A DNA stretch of 29,850 nt from a virus, in IMG/VR virus record IMGVR_UViG_3300018081_000012, positions 1 through 29,850 of that record; one strand, written 5' to 3'. Made by a program: the position numbers and the translations under genes. Position 1 is the first letter of the stretch. Each line of letters starts with the position of its first letter. The notes below the pieces were generated by a model that was given only the letters and a program-made list of their open reading frames with translations, was not told where the DNA came from and ran no database searches. Below are positions 21,495-28,687 of the stretch, one piece after another.

Positions 21495-21567
21495 AACCTC
21501 GCCTTCCGATGTAATACCCCAGACCAGTGAAACCAGCCAACAGTACTAATGTACCAATAAATTCCAT
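21418..21567 (-). CDS. one-span membrane protein with Thr/Pro tail, 49 aa
   Basis: ATG 21565-21567 is preceded by AAAGGAT five bases upstream, just after the endolysin stop. The product MEFIGTLVLLAGFTGLGYYI... has one N-terminal hydrophobic helix, then RRGYVGIKEDFQRIKSFF and the tail VSTPTTTPTP. The last part overlaps the next ORF in a different frame, where the same bases encode LLLRRRRRR. Topology (N-terminal span, soluble tail with Pro) recalls small spanin-like or holin-accessory proteins. It is a new call supported by its ribosome site and its place filling the gap between endolysin and the next membrane protein. Confidence 0.6.
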   Translation of the reverse strand: MEFIGTLVLLAGFTGLGYYIGRRGYVGIKEDFQRIKSFFVSTPTTTPTP

Positions 21568-21570
21568 GTT

Positions 21571-22095
21571 TTATCCTTTATATTTGTTCCAGAGAGATAG
21601 AGCTAATGTCTTACCCTCGTTAACTCGTCTAGTCCAACCTCTGCCAAAAACAGGCCAAGTATTAAGCCTTTTTAGAAAAGCCAGACGTTCTCCATAGATA
21701 GTATTAATTAAATATTCTGGGTCTTTTGCATTCACTGCAGCCAGTGTGATAGGACCGATATGTCCGTCTTGTATTGCACCTACAATTCCTTGTAGAACTT
21801 TAGCAGAGCGACTTATCCCCGAATTGATACCGTAGTCGAGAACAGCATAATCAACACCAGGAGGAAGATCGTTATAATGAATAGGTTCTGCATAGTGTTT
21901 GTCATAGATGTCCTCCGCTACATCTTTAGTCATGTTTCGAACGTCTTGGGCAGTCGCATTAGACTTCCAATACATTCTAGCATCATGAATAGTTATACCC
22001 CAGTTAGTAGGACCCCCAGGATCAGCTGCATCATTAGTATATCCGCCTTCATCTTCGAAGACTTTAGACATAGCTTCTTTATATGTTTCTTTCAC
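21571..22095 (-). CDS. endolysin, GH108-type N-acetylmuramidase
   Basis: A 174-residue protein starting at GTG 22093-22095, with GAGG upstream. Near the N-terminus, VFEDEGGYTNDAADPGGPTN is the signature of glycoside hydrolase family 108; Glu16 in EGGY is the expected catalytic acid (family knowledge). NWGITIHDARMYW follows. The C-terminal part DYGINSGISRSAKVLQGIVG with QDGHIGPITLAAVNA matches the companion peptidoglycan-binding domain (PG_binding_3). It cleaves the sugar backbone of murein at the end of infection. There is no signal peptide, so it needs a holin; three small membrane genes follow directly. The gene begins one base after the tailspike stop. Confidence 0.93.
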   Translation of the reverse strand: MKETYKEAMSKVFEDEGGYTNDAADPGGPTNWGITIHDARMYWKSNATAQDVRNMTKDVAEDIYDKHYAEPIHYNDLPPGVDYAVLDYGINSGISRSAKVLQGIVGAIQDGHIGPITLAAVNAKDPEYLINTIYGERLAFLKRLNTWPVFGRGWTRRVNEGKTLALSLWNKYKG

Positions 22096-22096
22096 A

Positions 22097-24127
22097 TTAC
22101 CTCACAATTAGTGCAGTAACAGTAGCAGTAGACGTCGCATTACTTGATTTAAAACTGAATCCAGTCGTAGCGATAGTTGCATGGTCAATCCAGAACGTTT
22201 CGTTAGCACTGCCTACAAGACCAACAACCATATAGTTGGCATCTGGCTCATTCTCACCAATCACAGTAGCTTTACCAGAACCTTGCGGATAACGTCCACC
22301 TGGCGTGCTATCGGAACTTGGGAAAATATTAACAGTCGTAGATGATAAAAAGTCTACGATGTAACCATACCAATCTGCTCCGGTATCCGCTCCAGCAGTT
22401 ATCTTAAGCTTCTTTCCTACATCGGATTGAGTAAATGTTCCAGTTGTCGCAGTCAGAAGATCACTTGCATTGCAAGTGACAATTACATTTGTTCTAGCGA
22501 ACACAAAAACTGAAGTGGGTGAACCAGTGAACGTACTTCTAACACGTAGATTCTTTCCTGATGTTGGTGCAGTTCCTGCCGAAGAGCCGGGGAAAGAACC
22601 CTCACTAAGATGTCTAACATGATTCAAGGCTAAATAAGATACACCAATGTCCGTCGTCGAAGCCTTGTCAATAGGAATAACAGAAATACATGGCTCATAT
22701 AATACAGTAAGTGGCGCTGGAAAATCTTGTGCCTTAATGCCAAACATTCCTTGTTGATCGAGTATCTGTCTTGGCGGGAATGTACCAGCATCAGTGTTAT
22801 TGCGGAAGAGGCATCTCGCTCTCAAAGATATGTCAGGAAGAGACATCATCACAGGTAACTTTGTTGTCGTATCCCATCTAGATAAATTGTTACCGGTTAT
22901 TTCTAGTGTATTACTTACGTTGGAGAGAGTAATAAAACCATCTATTTGAGAATTCGTTACAACAAGACTTCCGAAAGAGCCAGTAATGCTATTAAATGGA
23001 CTTGGAGGTGAAACTACAAGAGCCCTATCAATAACAACATTTCCACCAGCACCTAACACAAATGCAGTAGCTACTTCAGATCTAAACCCTCCACCAATAT
23101 ATGTTTGCTGACTATTCGAACCAATCTTAAAATCTGCAATAGAAGAGAACGAAGCTGAGCCTCCAAACACGTCAAAACCTGTGGCAGCTCCAGTTTCAAT
23201 ACCTATTCCACATGCATCTATCCCAGGACAAATGAAAGTAAAGTCAAGTGAATTAAAATCTGTGGCAGTAAAACCTATATCACAATTTTGAAATATAGGT
23301 AGATTAAATGCAACTTCAGAAGCAGCCCCACCAGAACTTCCAGCATGGACACCAACATTAAAGCCAGAAACGATTATGCCGTCAAATATAACTCCAGAAG
23401 TCTGATTACCGCCGCCAGGACCGCCAAGACCCAAGCCAACAGTCGTACCTCTAGCTACTTGATTATATATTGCTAATCCAGAACAACGAACAAACTTTTG
23501 TTTCTGGAACAACATGGCCAAACCATCAGTTGCTCCAAACCATTTAATGCCAGATGCAATCGGTCCATAAGGACATTCAATATTGATGTGATTTTGTCCT
23601 GCAGAATTACCGACAAAAATAGTATCCGTGACCTTACAGAAACCAACATCCCAAACGACTGTCCCGCCTGCAGCGCCAGCAACTGAAGCAAAAGCATCGT
23701 TTAGTGCGGTAGTATCATCGGTTGAGCCGTCCCCCACTACGCCGAAATCAGATAGAAAGACCCAAGGTAAACCTGCAGTTCCAGGCCCCCAAGCTGTATC
23801 AAAATCAGTACCAGAAACTTTAGTTAATACTTTACCTGTTGCTCCCCCAGTAGGTAGGGTAGATACAGGGAAGACTTGTCCTGATCCTTTGAAGTCTGCC
23901 AAATCTTTTAAACGAAGAGGCTCTAACTCATGAATAGGAGTAGGAAGATTCATCACCCTCTTGTTATTCATGTCTAAATTAGCATTCATATGATTAGGTG
24001 TAGTCCCTGATCTAGACAGAAAGGTATCACTCTTAACTTCTATTTCAGAAACATTCTGACCTAGCTGACTTAAAGCAGACTGCTCATTAGTCAGAGATCC
24101 TATAACTTGAAGGTCTATTTTAGTCAT
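22097..24127 (-). CDS. tailspike with pectate-lyase-type beta-helix
   Basis: A 676-residue protein. Residues 1-35 (MTKIDLQVIGSLTNEQSALS) form a likely virion-anchoring helix. Residues 51-64 (LDMNNKRVMNLPTP) resemble a repeat found at the head of podovirus tail proteins. Around 127-140, DFGVVGDGSTDDT is the typical opening of the Pectate_lyase_3 right-handed beta-helix, followed by Gly-, Asn- and Val-rich coils to about residue 460, and then a beta-rich C-terminal receptor or trimerisation part. It probably binds and may cleave host surface polysaccharide; catalytic residues are not identifiable by eye. It starts within the previous gene (8-base overlap), with no clear ribosome site, so translation is probably coupled. 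Confidence 0.88.
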   Translation of the reverse strand: MTKIDLQVIGSLTNEQSALSQLGQNVSEIEVKSDTFLSRSGTTPNHMNANLDMNNKRVMNLPTPIHELEPLRLKDLADFKGSGQVFPVSTLPTGGATGKVLTKVSGTDFDTAWGPGTAGLPWVFLSDFGVVGDGSTDDTTALNDAFASVAGAAGGTVVWDVGFCKVTDTIFVGNSAGQNHINIECPYGPIASGIKWFGATDGLAMLFQKQKFVRCSGLAIYNQVARGTTVGLGLGGPGGGNQTSGVIFDGIIVSGFNVGVHAGSSGGAASEVAFNLPIFQNCDIGFTATDFNSLDFTFICPGIDACGIGIETGAATGFDVFGGSASFSSIADFKIGSNSQQTYIGGGFRSEVATAFVLGAGGNVVIDRALVVSPPSPFNSITGSFGSLVVTNSQIDGFITLSNVSNTLEITGNNLSRWDTTTKLPVMMSLPDISLRARCLFRNNTDAGTFPPRQILDQQGMFGIKAQDFPAPLTVLYEPCISVIPIDKASTTDIGVSYLALNHVRHLSEGSFPGSSAGTAPTSGKNLRVRSTFTGSPTSVFVFARTNVIVTCNASDLLTATTGTFTQSDVGKKLKITAGADTGADWYGYIVDFLSSTTVNIFPSSDSTPGGRYPQGSGKATVIGENEPDANYMVVGLVGSANETFWIDHATIATTGFSFKSSNATSTATVTALIVR

Positions 24128-24293
24128 TTGTATTTATCGCAGTCCAGGAAAGATGTCCGTCAGTATTTATCCACATACGATCTGCAACTCCAACTCCCTT
24201 TAGATTTACATAAATAGAACCTTTTCGAGCAGGCGATGTAGGGTTACCGTCTCCTGTGATAAAGGCTATATCTCCTAATTCAATAGATTCCAT
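24120..24293 (-). CDS. small hypothetical virion-region protein, 57 aa
   Basis: ATG 24291-24293 is chosen because AGGA lies eight bases upstream; an in-frame ATG at 24335 would place a strong hairpin inside the gene. The product starts MESIELGDIAFITGDGNPTS and contains GSIYVNLKGVGVADRMWINT and ends GHLSWTAINTND. The pattern G-D-x-x-x-x-x-G-x-P...G-S-I-Y-x-x-x-x-G...R-M-W-I-N-T-D-G-x-W resembles a short beta-rich repeat found in phage tail fibre proteins. It may act as a tailspike accessory or attachment module. It overlaps the tailspike start by eight bases. Confidence 0.7.
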   Translation of the reverse strand: MESIELGDIAFITGDGNPTSPARKGSIYVNLKGVGVADRMWINTDGHLSWTAINTND

Positions 24294-24315
24294 TGTTTTA
24301 ATCCTGTTGTTATAG

Positions 24316-24336
24316 TGGGGGACCGAAGTCCCCACA
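24316..24336 (-). terminator. strong GC hairpin with UUCG loop between head and tail genes
   Basis: On the minus strand GTGGGGAC pairs with GTCCCCCAC (one bulged C) around TTCG, just after the 168-residue gene. No T tract follows (ACTATAACAAC), so it may be a weak terminator or a stabilising 3'-end structure. Its position after the capsid genes is like the T-phi terminator after T7 gene 10. Confidence 0.55.
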
Positions 24337-24354
24337 CCATAATTGTGAATATTA

Positions 24355-24861
24355 TTACAGAGCGTAATAATTAATTGTGACGATAATTACACCAGCTGTA
24401 AACGCTGTAGGCGTGGTCCGGCTACAGGTAACATAACCTGGTAGAGTCGTCGTGGTGCCTAGAAGCGCACCTTGGCCAATTGCAGCGGCGGGGATATTAC
24501 TAGCCGTTAATGACAGAGTAATATGTTCACCGACACCATCCATTTGGGCCGTTGGGAACGCTGCTAAAAATCCATCGAAATCGATTTGTGTAGAACGATT
24601 AGTCTGCACTAGTCCTAAATCAATAGCCACGCCTGTTGCAGCGGGGGTATGAGTCATGACATCGATAGAATGAACTCTCATCTTTGGGAAAAAGACTGTA
24701 TCTGATAACGGAGTTTCTAGTTCCGTAAGGGTCGTCAGATCAATCTTAAACTTAATTTGTCGAAGAGCACCAGTGGTGGTATACTCGCCACCTGTATTCG
24801 GTACTGCCTTTTCAGGACCATACTGGATATACAGGCCGTCGTTATTTAGCCAATTACCCAT
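24355..24861 (-). CDS. probable head decoration or minor structural protein, 168 aa
   Basis: ATG 24859-24861 has AGGAGAG six bases upstream, one of the best ribosome sites in the late operon, so it is probably made in large amounts. The product begins MGNWLNNDGLYIQYGPEKAV and is Thr-, Ala- and Gly-rich and beta-patterned (FKIDLTTLTELETP; PGYVTCSRTTPTAFTAGVII), without membrane spans. A protein of this size directly after the capsid gene is found in several podoviruses as a decoration or structural protein; that role is inferred from position, expression signal and composition. A hairpin follows the gene. Confidence 0.65.
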   Translation of the reverse strand: MGNWLNNDGLYIQYGPEKAVPNTGGEYTTTGALRQIKFKIDLTTLTELETPLSDTVFFPKMRVHSIDVMTHTPAATGVAIDLGLVQTNRSTQIDFDGFLAAFPTAQMDGVGEHITLSLTASNIPAAAIGQGALLGTTTTLPGYVTCSRTTPTAFTAGVIIVTINYYAL

Positions 24862-24874
24862 GTTACTCTCCTAT

Positions 24875-25834
24875 TTACACAACCTGATCAATGTCAGTTA
24901 AGACGATGACCATGTTTTCTGGACGATATAGCTTAAAACCATATTCTGTAATGGTTAGGTACTCAGTCTGTTGAAGATCTTTATTGAACTCAGAATACAC
25001 AGTAGGCATCTGACGGAAGCCACCGATTATCGGTAGCGTATCGCCAGGAGCTGCTGAGAAGAACTGATTCGCAACACCGACAGTCACAGACTTAGCATTG
25101 ATGGTTTCAACGATGCCCCGAGGGAGATAGTTGGAAACATACACGTCAAAGCCATAGATATTGAAACGGAACTTCATGCCCGTAACAAGATTATCTCTGA
25201 CCACTTGATCCCACATAGGAGTGGGCGTCAAGAGATTGACGATGTTAGTCTGCGTTTGTAGAGTATATGCGACCGTAGGATCCACAACTGCAACAAGGTT
25301 AGTCATAGGAACGTTAGCCTTTGAAAGGGCATAATGCGCCTGTGCGAAATCCTTGAGTGCAATAGTTTCGTTTGTACCTGAACCAACAAAACGGTGATTA
25401 GCTTCGTTAATTACGTTTAGGTTGCTTGCCGTCTGTCCAGCGTTAGCCCGATCAAAAATACGGGTTTCAACGCCTTCCATAATAGCACGGTGCTGTCTCG
25501 GAGAGAATGCAGCTAGAACGTCCGAAGACCAATAACTATCTCTCTTGAACTTCTCCGAAAGCGAGTTGGCAGAATACTTGTATTGATCGAAGGAGAACTG
25601 GAATTCACCAGTATCCATCTTATTGTACAAGACTGCTTGACCTTCTGCAAAGTCAGCAGTTTCTGCTTCACCCAAGCTCGGGATTGTGAACACGGTACCA
25701 TCAGGGAAGTCCGAAAGAATTCGGACAAACTTCGTGGCGAACAAATCATCCAATAAGAGCTGCTTTAGTTGTTTAGACCAAAGCTCATCTCTAATCAAAT
25801 GTTCGTTAGTAGCAACTGTAAAGCCACTTGCCAT
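24875..25834 (-). CDS. major capsid protein
   Basis: A 319-residue protein (T7 gp10A 345). ATG 25832-25834 has AGGAGA eight bases upstream. It begins MASGFTVATNEHLIRDELWS and contains FTIPSLGEAETADFAEGQAV, an E-loop-like region, FDRANAGQTASNLNVINEAN and NVPMTNLVAVVDPTVAYTLQ, then a P-domain-like part and the C-terminal YLTITEYGFKLYRPENMVIV. The last motif (G-x-K-L-Y-R-P-E-N-hydrophobic) is characteristic of HK97-fold capsid proteins in T7-like podoviruses, by recollection. Its place after scaffold and before decoration is standard. It forms the icosahedral head. Confidence 0.93.
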   Translation of the reverse strand: MASGFTVATNEHLIRDELWSKQLKQLLLDDLFATKFVRILSDFPDGTVFTIPSLGEAETADFAEGQAVLYNKMDTGEFQFSFDQYKYSANSLSEKFKRDSYWSSDVLAAFSPRQHRAIMEGVETRIFDRANAGQTASNLNVINEANHRFVGSGTNETIALKDFAQAHYALSKANVPMTNLVAVVDPTVAYTLQTQTNIVNLLTPTPMWDQVVRDNLVTGMKFRFNIYGFDVYVSNYLPRGIVETINAKSVTVGVANQFFSAAPGDTLPIIGGFRQMPTVYSEFNKDLQQTEYLTITEYGFKLYRPENMVIVLTDIDQVV

Positions 25835-25854
25835 TTGTTAGTCTCCTGATTAAA

Positions 25855-26619
25855 TTAGCCCAATGCTTTCCAAGTGCCGTCTTCGAATTCTTTTCCTAAG
25901 TTAGCTTGATCTTGGTGCATTTGAACTTGTACTTGTGGACTATAATAGCGATTAGGGTCTTCCTTCCTCATCTTCTCATAATGAGCCCAAGTTCGTTTCT
26001 GCAACGATGGTGCGAAGCTGTCACTACGCTGATTGGGGCGAGGAGGAGACTGGAACTCTTCTCTCTGAACTTCTTGGTCTAAACCTAATGTTCTAATAAG
26101 AACCTTAGGTTGTTTCCGAGCCATTTCATTAAGATCAGCTTCAGTAATACCTAAATCATCTATTTGTTTCTTTACAGCATCCTTATAGTCGTTGCCATAA
26201 CGTTGCTGTAACTTGTTCCTGATTAAATTGAAGTTATCTTCTTGTCTCTTTGTCAATTCATGTTCTTGAATCTTAGAAGACACTAAGCTTTCAATTTCTT
26301 TAGGATCATATGCGGGCCGTGTTCCTTCGTTCGCTGGGGGTGTTTCGCTACTTGTCAGCTGCTGTTTAGAAAATTGGTCAATTATTTCTTCGAGCTTAGC
26401 CCTTGAGTTGTACTCTTCTCTTAGTTTAAGATAGTCATTACGTAATTCGTCACGACCTCTCTCTAAGTGTTTGATGTACGTATCCGATTCAAACTTACCT
26501 CTAGCGAGTTCTTCAGGAGATTTGAATTTCTTCCCTTCTCCTACTAACTCTTCGAAATAATTCTTACTCGGATCAATTTGTGGTTCTGTCGGATTGTCGT
26601 CCATTAAATTCTCGGTCAT
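25855..26619 (-). CDS. capsid scaffolding protein
   Basis: A 254-residue acidic, helical protein; ATG 26617-26619 has AGGAGA five bases upstream and overlaps the stop of the 87-residue gene. It begins MTENLMDDNPTEPQIDPSKN, then FKSPEELARGKFESDTYIKH, a block seen at the start of many podovirus scaffolds, followed by long charged helices (RDELRNDYLKLREEYNSRAK) and a Pro/Gln-rich C-terminal part. It lies between portal and capsid, as in T7 (gp9, 307 residues). It guides procapsid assembly and is removed on DNA packaging. Confidence 0.9.
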   Translation of the reverse strand: MTENLMDDNPTEPQIDPSKNYFEELVGEGKKFKSPEELARGKFESDTYIKHLERGRDELRNDYLKLREEYNSRAKLEEIIDQFSKQQLTSSETPPANEGTRPAYDPKEIESLVSSKIQEHELTKRQEDNFNLIRNKLQQRYGNDYKDAVKKQIDDLGITEADLNEMARKQPKVLIRTLGLDQEVQREEFQSPPRPNQRSDSFAPSLQKRTWAHYEKMRKEDPNRYYSPQVQVQMHQDQANLGKEFEDGTWKALG

Positions 26620-26879
26620 TTAGTCTCCTGTTGGTCTAGGTCAATTAATTTTGCGTATTTGAAGAGACAAGATCTAAAACCATTTCTATGGGCTTGTCTA
26701 TAATCCCAATTAGGTTTATCGTAGGTACTTGTGTCGATCTCTGCTCTATATAGAGTAGCTTCGTCTTCTAATACTAATTCTTGTAGCCGTTCTAAAACGG
26801 ATTTTGCGCCTAATACTTGATTCTCAAATCTTTTCTTTTCTTCGGGGTCTTTGATGTGTTTGGTCCACGCACCAATCAT
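26616..26879 (-). CDS. small helical protein between portal and scaffold, 87 aa
   Basis: ATG 26877-26879 overlaps the portal stop, and its own stop overlaps the scaffold start, so it is tightly coupled. The product MIGAWTKHIKDPEEKKRFEN... is helical and charged, with VLERLQELVLEDEATLYRAE in the middle and DYRQAHRNGFRSCLFKYAKL near the end. I recall similar 80-90-residue proteins at this place in other podoviruses, without a function. A head assembly or packaging accessory role is inferred from position only. Confidence 0.75.
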   Translation of the reverse strand: MIGAWTKHIKDPEEKKRFENQVLGAKSVLERLQELVLEDEATLYRAEIDTSTYDKPNWDYRQAHRNGFRSCLFKYAKLIDLDQQETK

Positions 26880-28687
26880 TGTGGAGGCACTCCTTCTGTT
26901 TGAGCTGCCGCTTCAGCTTCTAGATCGTAATCTTCCCCGAGTCCTGTAGCAGTAGTTGCCGATGTAGCTACCTGTTGCTGCAAGGCATTAATCTGCTTCT
27001 GAGCATCTGCTTGTTCAGCCAAGGCTACGTTTGTATTTACAATACCATATTGCTGGATATTGAATATTTCTTCAATCAATCTAGCTAATCCAATGCCAGA
27101 GAAGTGAGGCTGAACTGCAGGCCATAAGCCTGACCCTGTTAAACTAGTCAGGTTCTGCACCAACTCAGCCTGTTCTGCAAAGTGTCTAGCAGCTATAGGT
27201 TTAATTCGTCCAATACCTGTAATGTCTTCTACTGTCAGTGTTTGGAAAGTAGCAATCTTAAGATCATCATCGAAGACTCTGATTACAGTTGAACCTGTAA
27301 GATTACGTCGTGCTAATTCAAGCATAGCGTTCAGAAGAGGTTCTACAACCTGTTCTTCGAACTGTTTAATCTTATTCTGGAAGACACGAGCAGCTGCGTT
27401 CTCTAAACGTTGAACTTCATATTTAGTCTTTTCGCCTGGGGTTCTAAAGCCCATGGCTTCTCTAGGAGCACCGGCCATTATTTCCATAATGCTCTCTAGT
27501 CTTTCAATCTTCATATCCCCTTGCATAACATTTACATCAGGGACAACAAGCTCTACGTTTCCTTCTTCAGAGACGAAGATCTTCTCACCAGGCTGCCAAG
27601 TAAAGTCTTCAACAAAGCCTGTGACTTTCTGGACAGGATAAGTAACCAAGTCCCAGATATCTGCGCCCATGTTCTCCACATGGTCCATACGATACTGCAT
27701 ACCCACTAGATTATCTAAAGGGCCCATACCCCAGAGATTATCTTGCTTCCTACGCCACGGTGCATGGAAGATTGGCGGATAACCAAAGTAAGAAGGATTA
27801 GGTTTCTTTCCAATAAGCTTATGTCTATCTACGACAGTAATAACGTAGTTCTTTAAGAACGTATCGTTATCTTTATCGTATAAATCTCCGTAGAAAGTTA
27901 AGACTTCTACAGAATCTGAACACAAGTAATCTCGGAAAGATCCGAAGCCGTCTACCGAATATAGAGCATCTCGTTGCTGCCAATCACCTTCAAAGGTAGA
28001 TGCGTTCCTTCGTATATCTTTGAAATAGTTCCAGAGAGCTTGGTATTCTTCTCTATTCTCATCAGTTGATAACTTCTCCAATTTATCTTTAAGTTCTCCC
28101 AGACTGGTGACTGAGCGTACAATCTTAGGAGAAGATCTGAAGCTTTCTGCCGTAGGATTCATAACGATATCCAAGGGATTAATACGTCTAGCCCCAGGAC
28201 CTATATAACCCATTTGAGTCATATTGGTAGTTTGAACTCTTTCGTCTATCCATTCGACAGTCGGCATGCAATTGCCAAAATCAATATAGTCTAAGATGAT
28301 TTTGTCCATCTCTTCTTTAAAAGAAGGCTGTTCGATCATCCAAGTAGTATAGTTGATTATAGCATCGCGCTTTCGTACTGAATTAGCATCTTTGTTATTA
28401 GCTTCCCATGTCAGCCACTTACGTTGTGGAAACAGAGTAGCTACATAATTCGCATATAGATTATCTCTGATCTGACAGAGCTTAGGGACAGTAGTCTTAT
28501 TTTTCCACGGTAATTGAGAATTGCTAGTGTGAGAAGTATCGGTAGCATAGACATAACGTCTGATCTCTTCCCAATCTTGCTTCTTAGGCTGTCGTAACAT
28601 ATCCCATTCTAGCCACTTCTCAGTAATCTGTATGGCTAATTGATCGGGTTGAACGACATCATCTAGTTCTAGAACTTTAGAAGTCAT
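26876..28687 (-). CDS. portal (head-tail connector) protein
   Basis: A 603-residue protein from ATG 28685-28687, chosen since it overlaps the terminase TGA (ATGA) and has GGAG upstream; an in-frame ATG 15 bases earlier (MGRSG) has no ribosome site. It shows WKNKTTVPKLCQIRDNLYAN early, MQYRMDHVENMGADIWDLVT in the middle (stem or wing), FVEDFTWQPGEKIFV, then MEIMAGAPREAMGFRTPGEK, a characteristic portal block, and a Gln/Ala-rich C-terminal tail (INALQQQVATSATTATGLGE). The length is comparable to T7 gp8 (536). It forms the dodecameric ring through which DNA enters and leaves the head, next to the terminase gene that drives packaging. Confidence 0.94.
   Translation of the reverse strand: MTSKVLELDDVVQPDQLAIQITEKWLEWDMLRQPKKQDWEEIRRYVYATDTSHTSNSQLPWKNKTTVPKLCQIRDNLYANYVATLFPQRKWLTWEANNKDANSVRKRDAIINYTTWMIEQPSFKEEMDKIILDYIDFGNCMPTVEWIDERVQTTNMTQMGYIGPGARRINPLDIVMNPTAESFRSSPKIVRSVTSLGELKDKLEKLSTDENREEYQALWNYFKDIRRNASTFEGDWQQRDALYSVDGFGSFRDYLCSDSVEVLTFYGDLYDKDNDTFLKNYVITVVDRHKLIGKKPNPSYFGYPPIFHAPWRRKQDNLWGMGPLDNLVGMQYRMDHVENMGADIWDLVTYPVQKVTGFVEDFTWQPGEKIFVSEEGNVELVVPDVNVMQGDMKIERLESIMEIMAGAPREAMGFRTPGEKTKYEVQRLENAAARVFQNKIKQFEEQVVEPLLNAMLELARRNLTGSTVIRVFDDDLKIATFQTLTVEDITGIGRIKPIAARHFAEQAELVQNLTSLTGSGLWPAVQPHFSGIGLARLIEEIFNIQQYGIVNTNVALAEQADAQKQINALQQQVATSATTATGLGEDYDLEAEAAAQTEGVPPQ

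Noticed and set aside
7862-24127. Plus-strand ORFs of 60-142 codons within the late genes
   Set aside because: They are antisense shadows of long, recognisable minus-strand genes.
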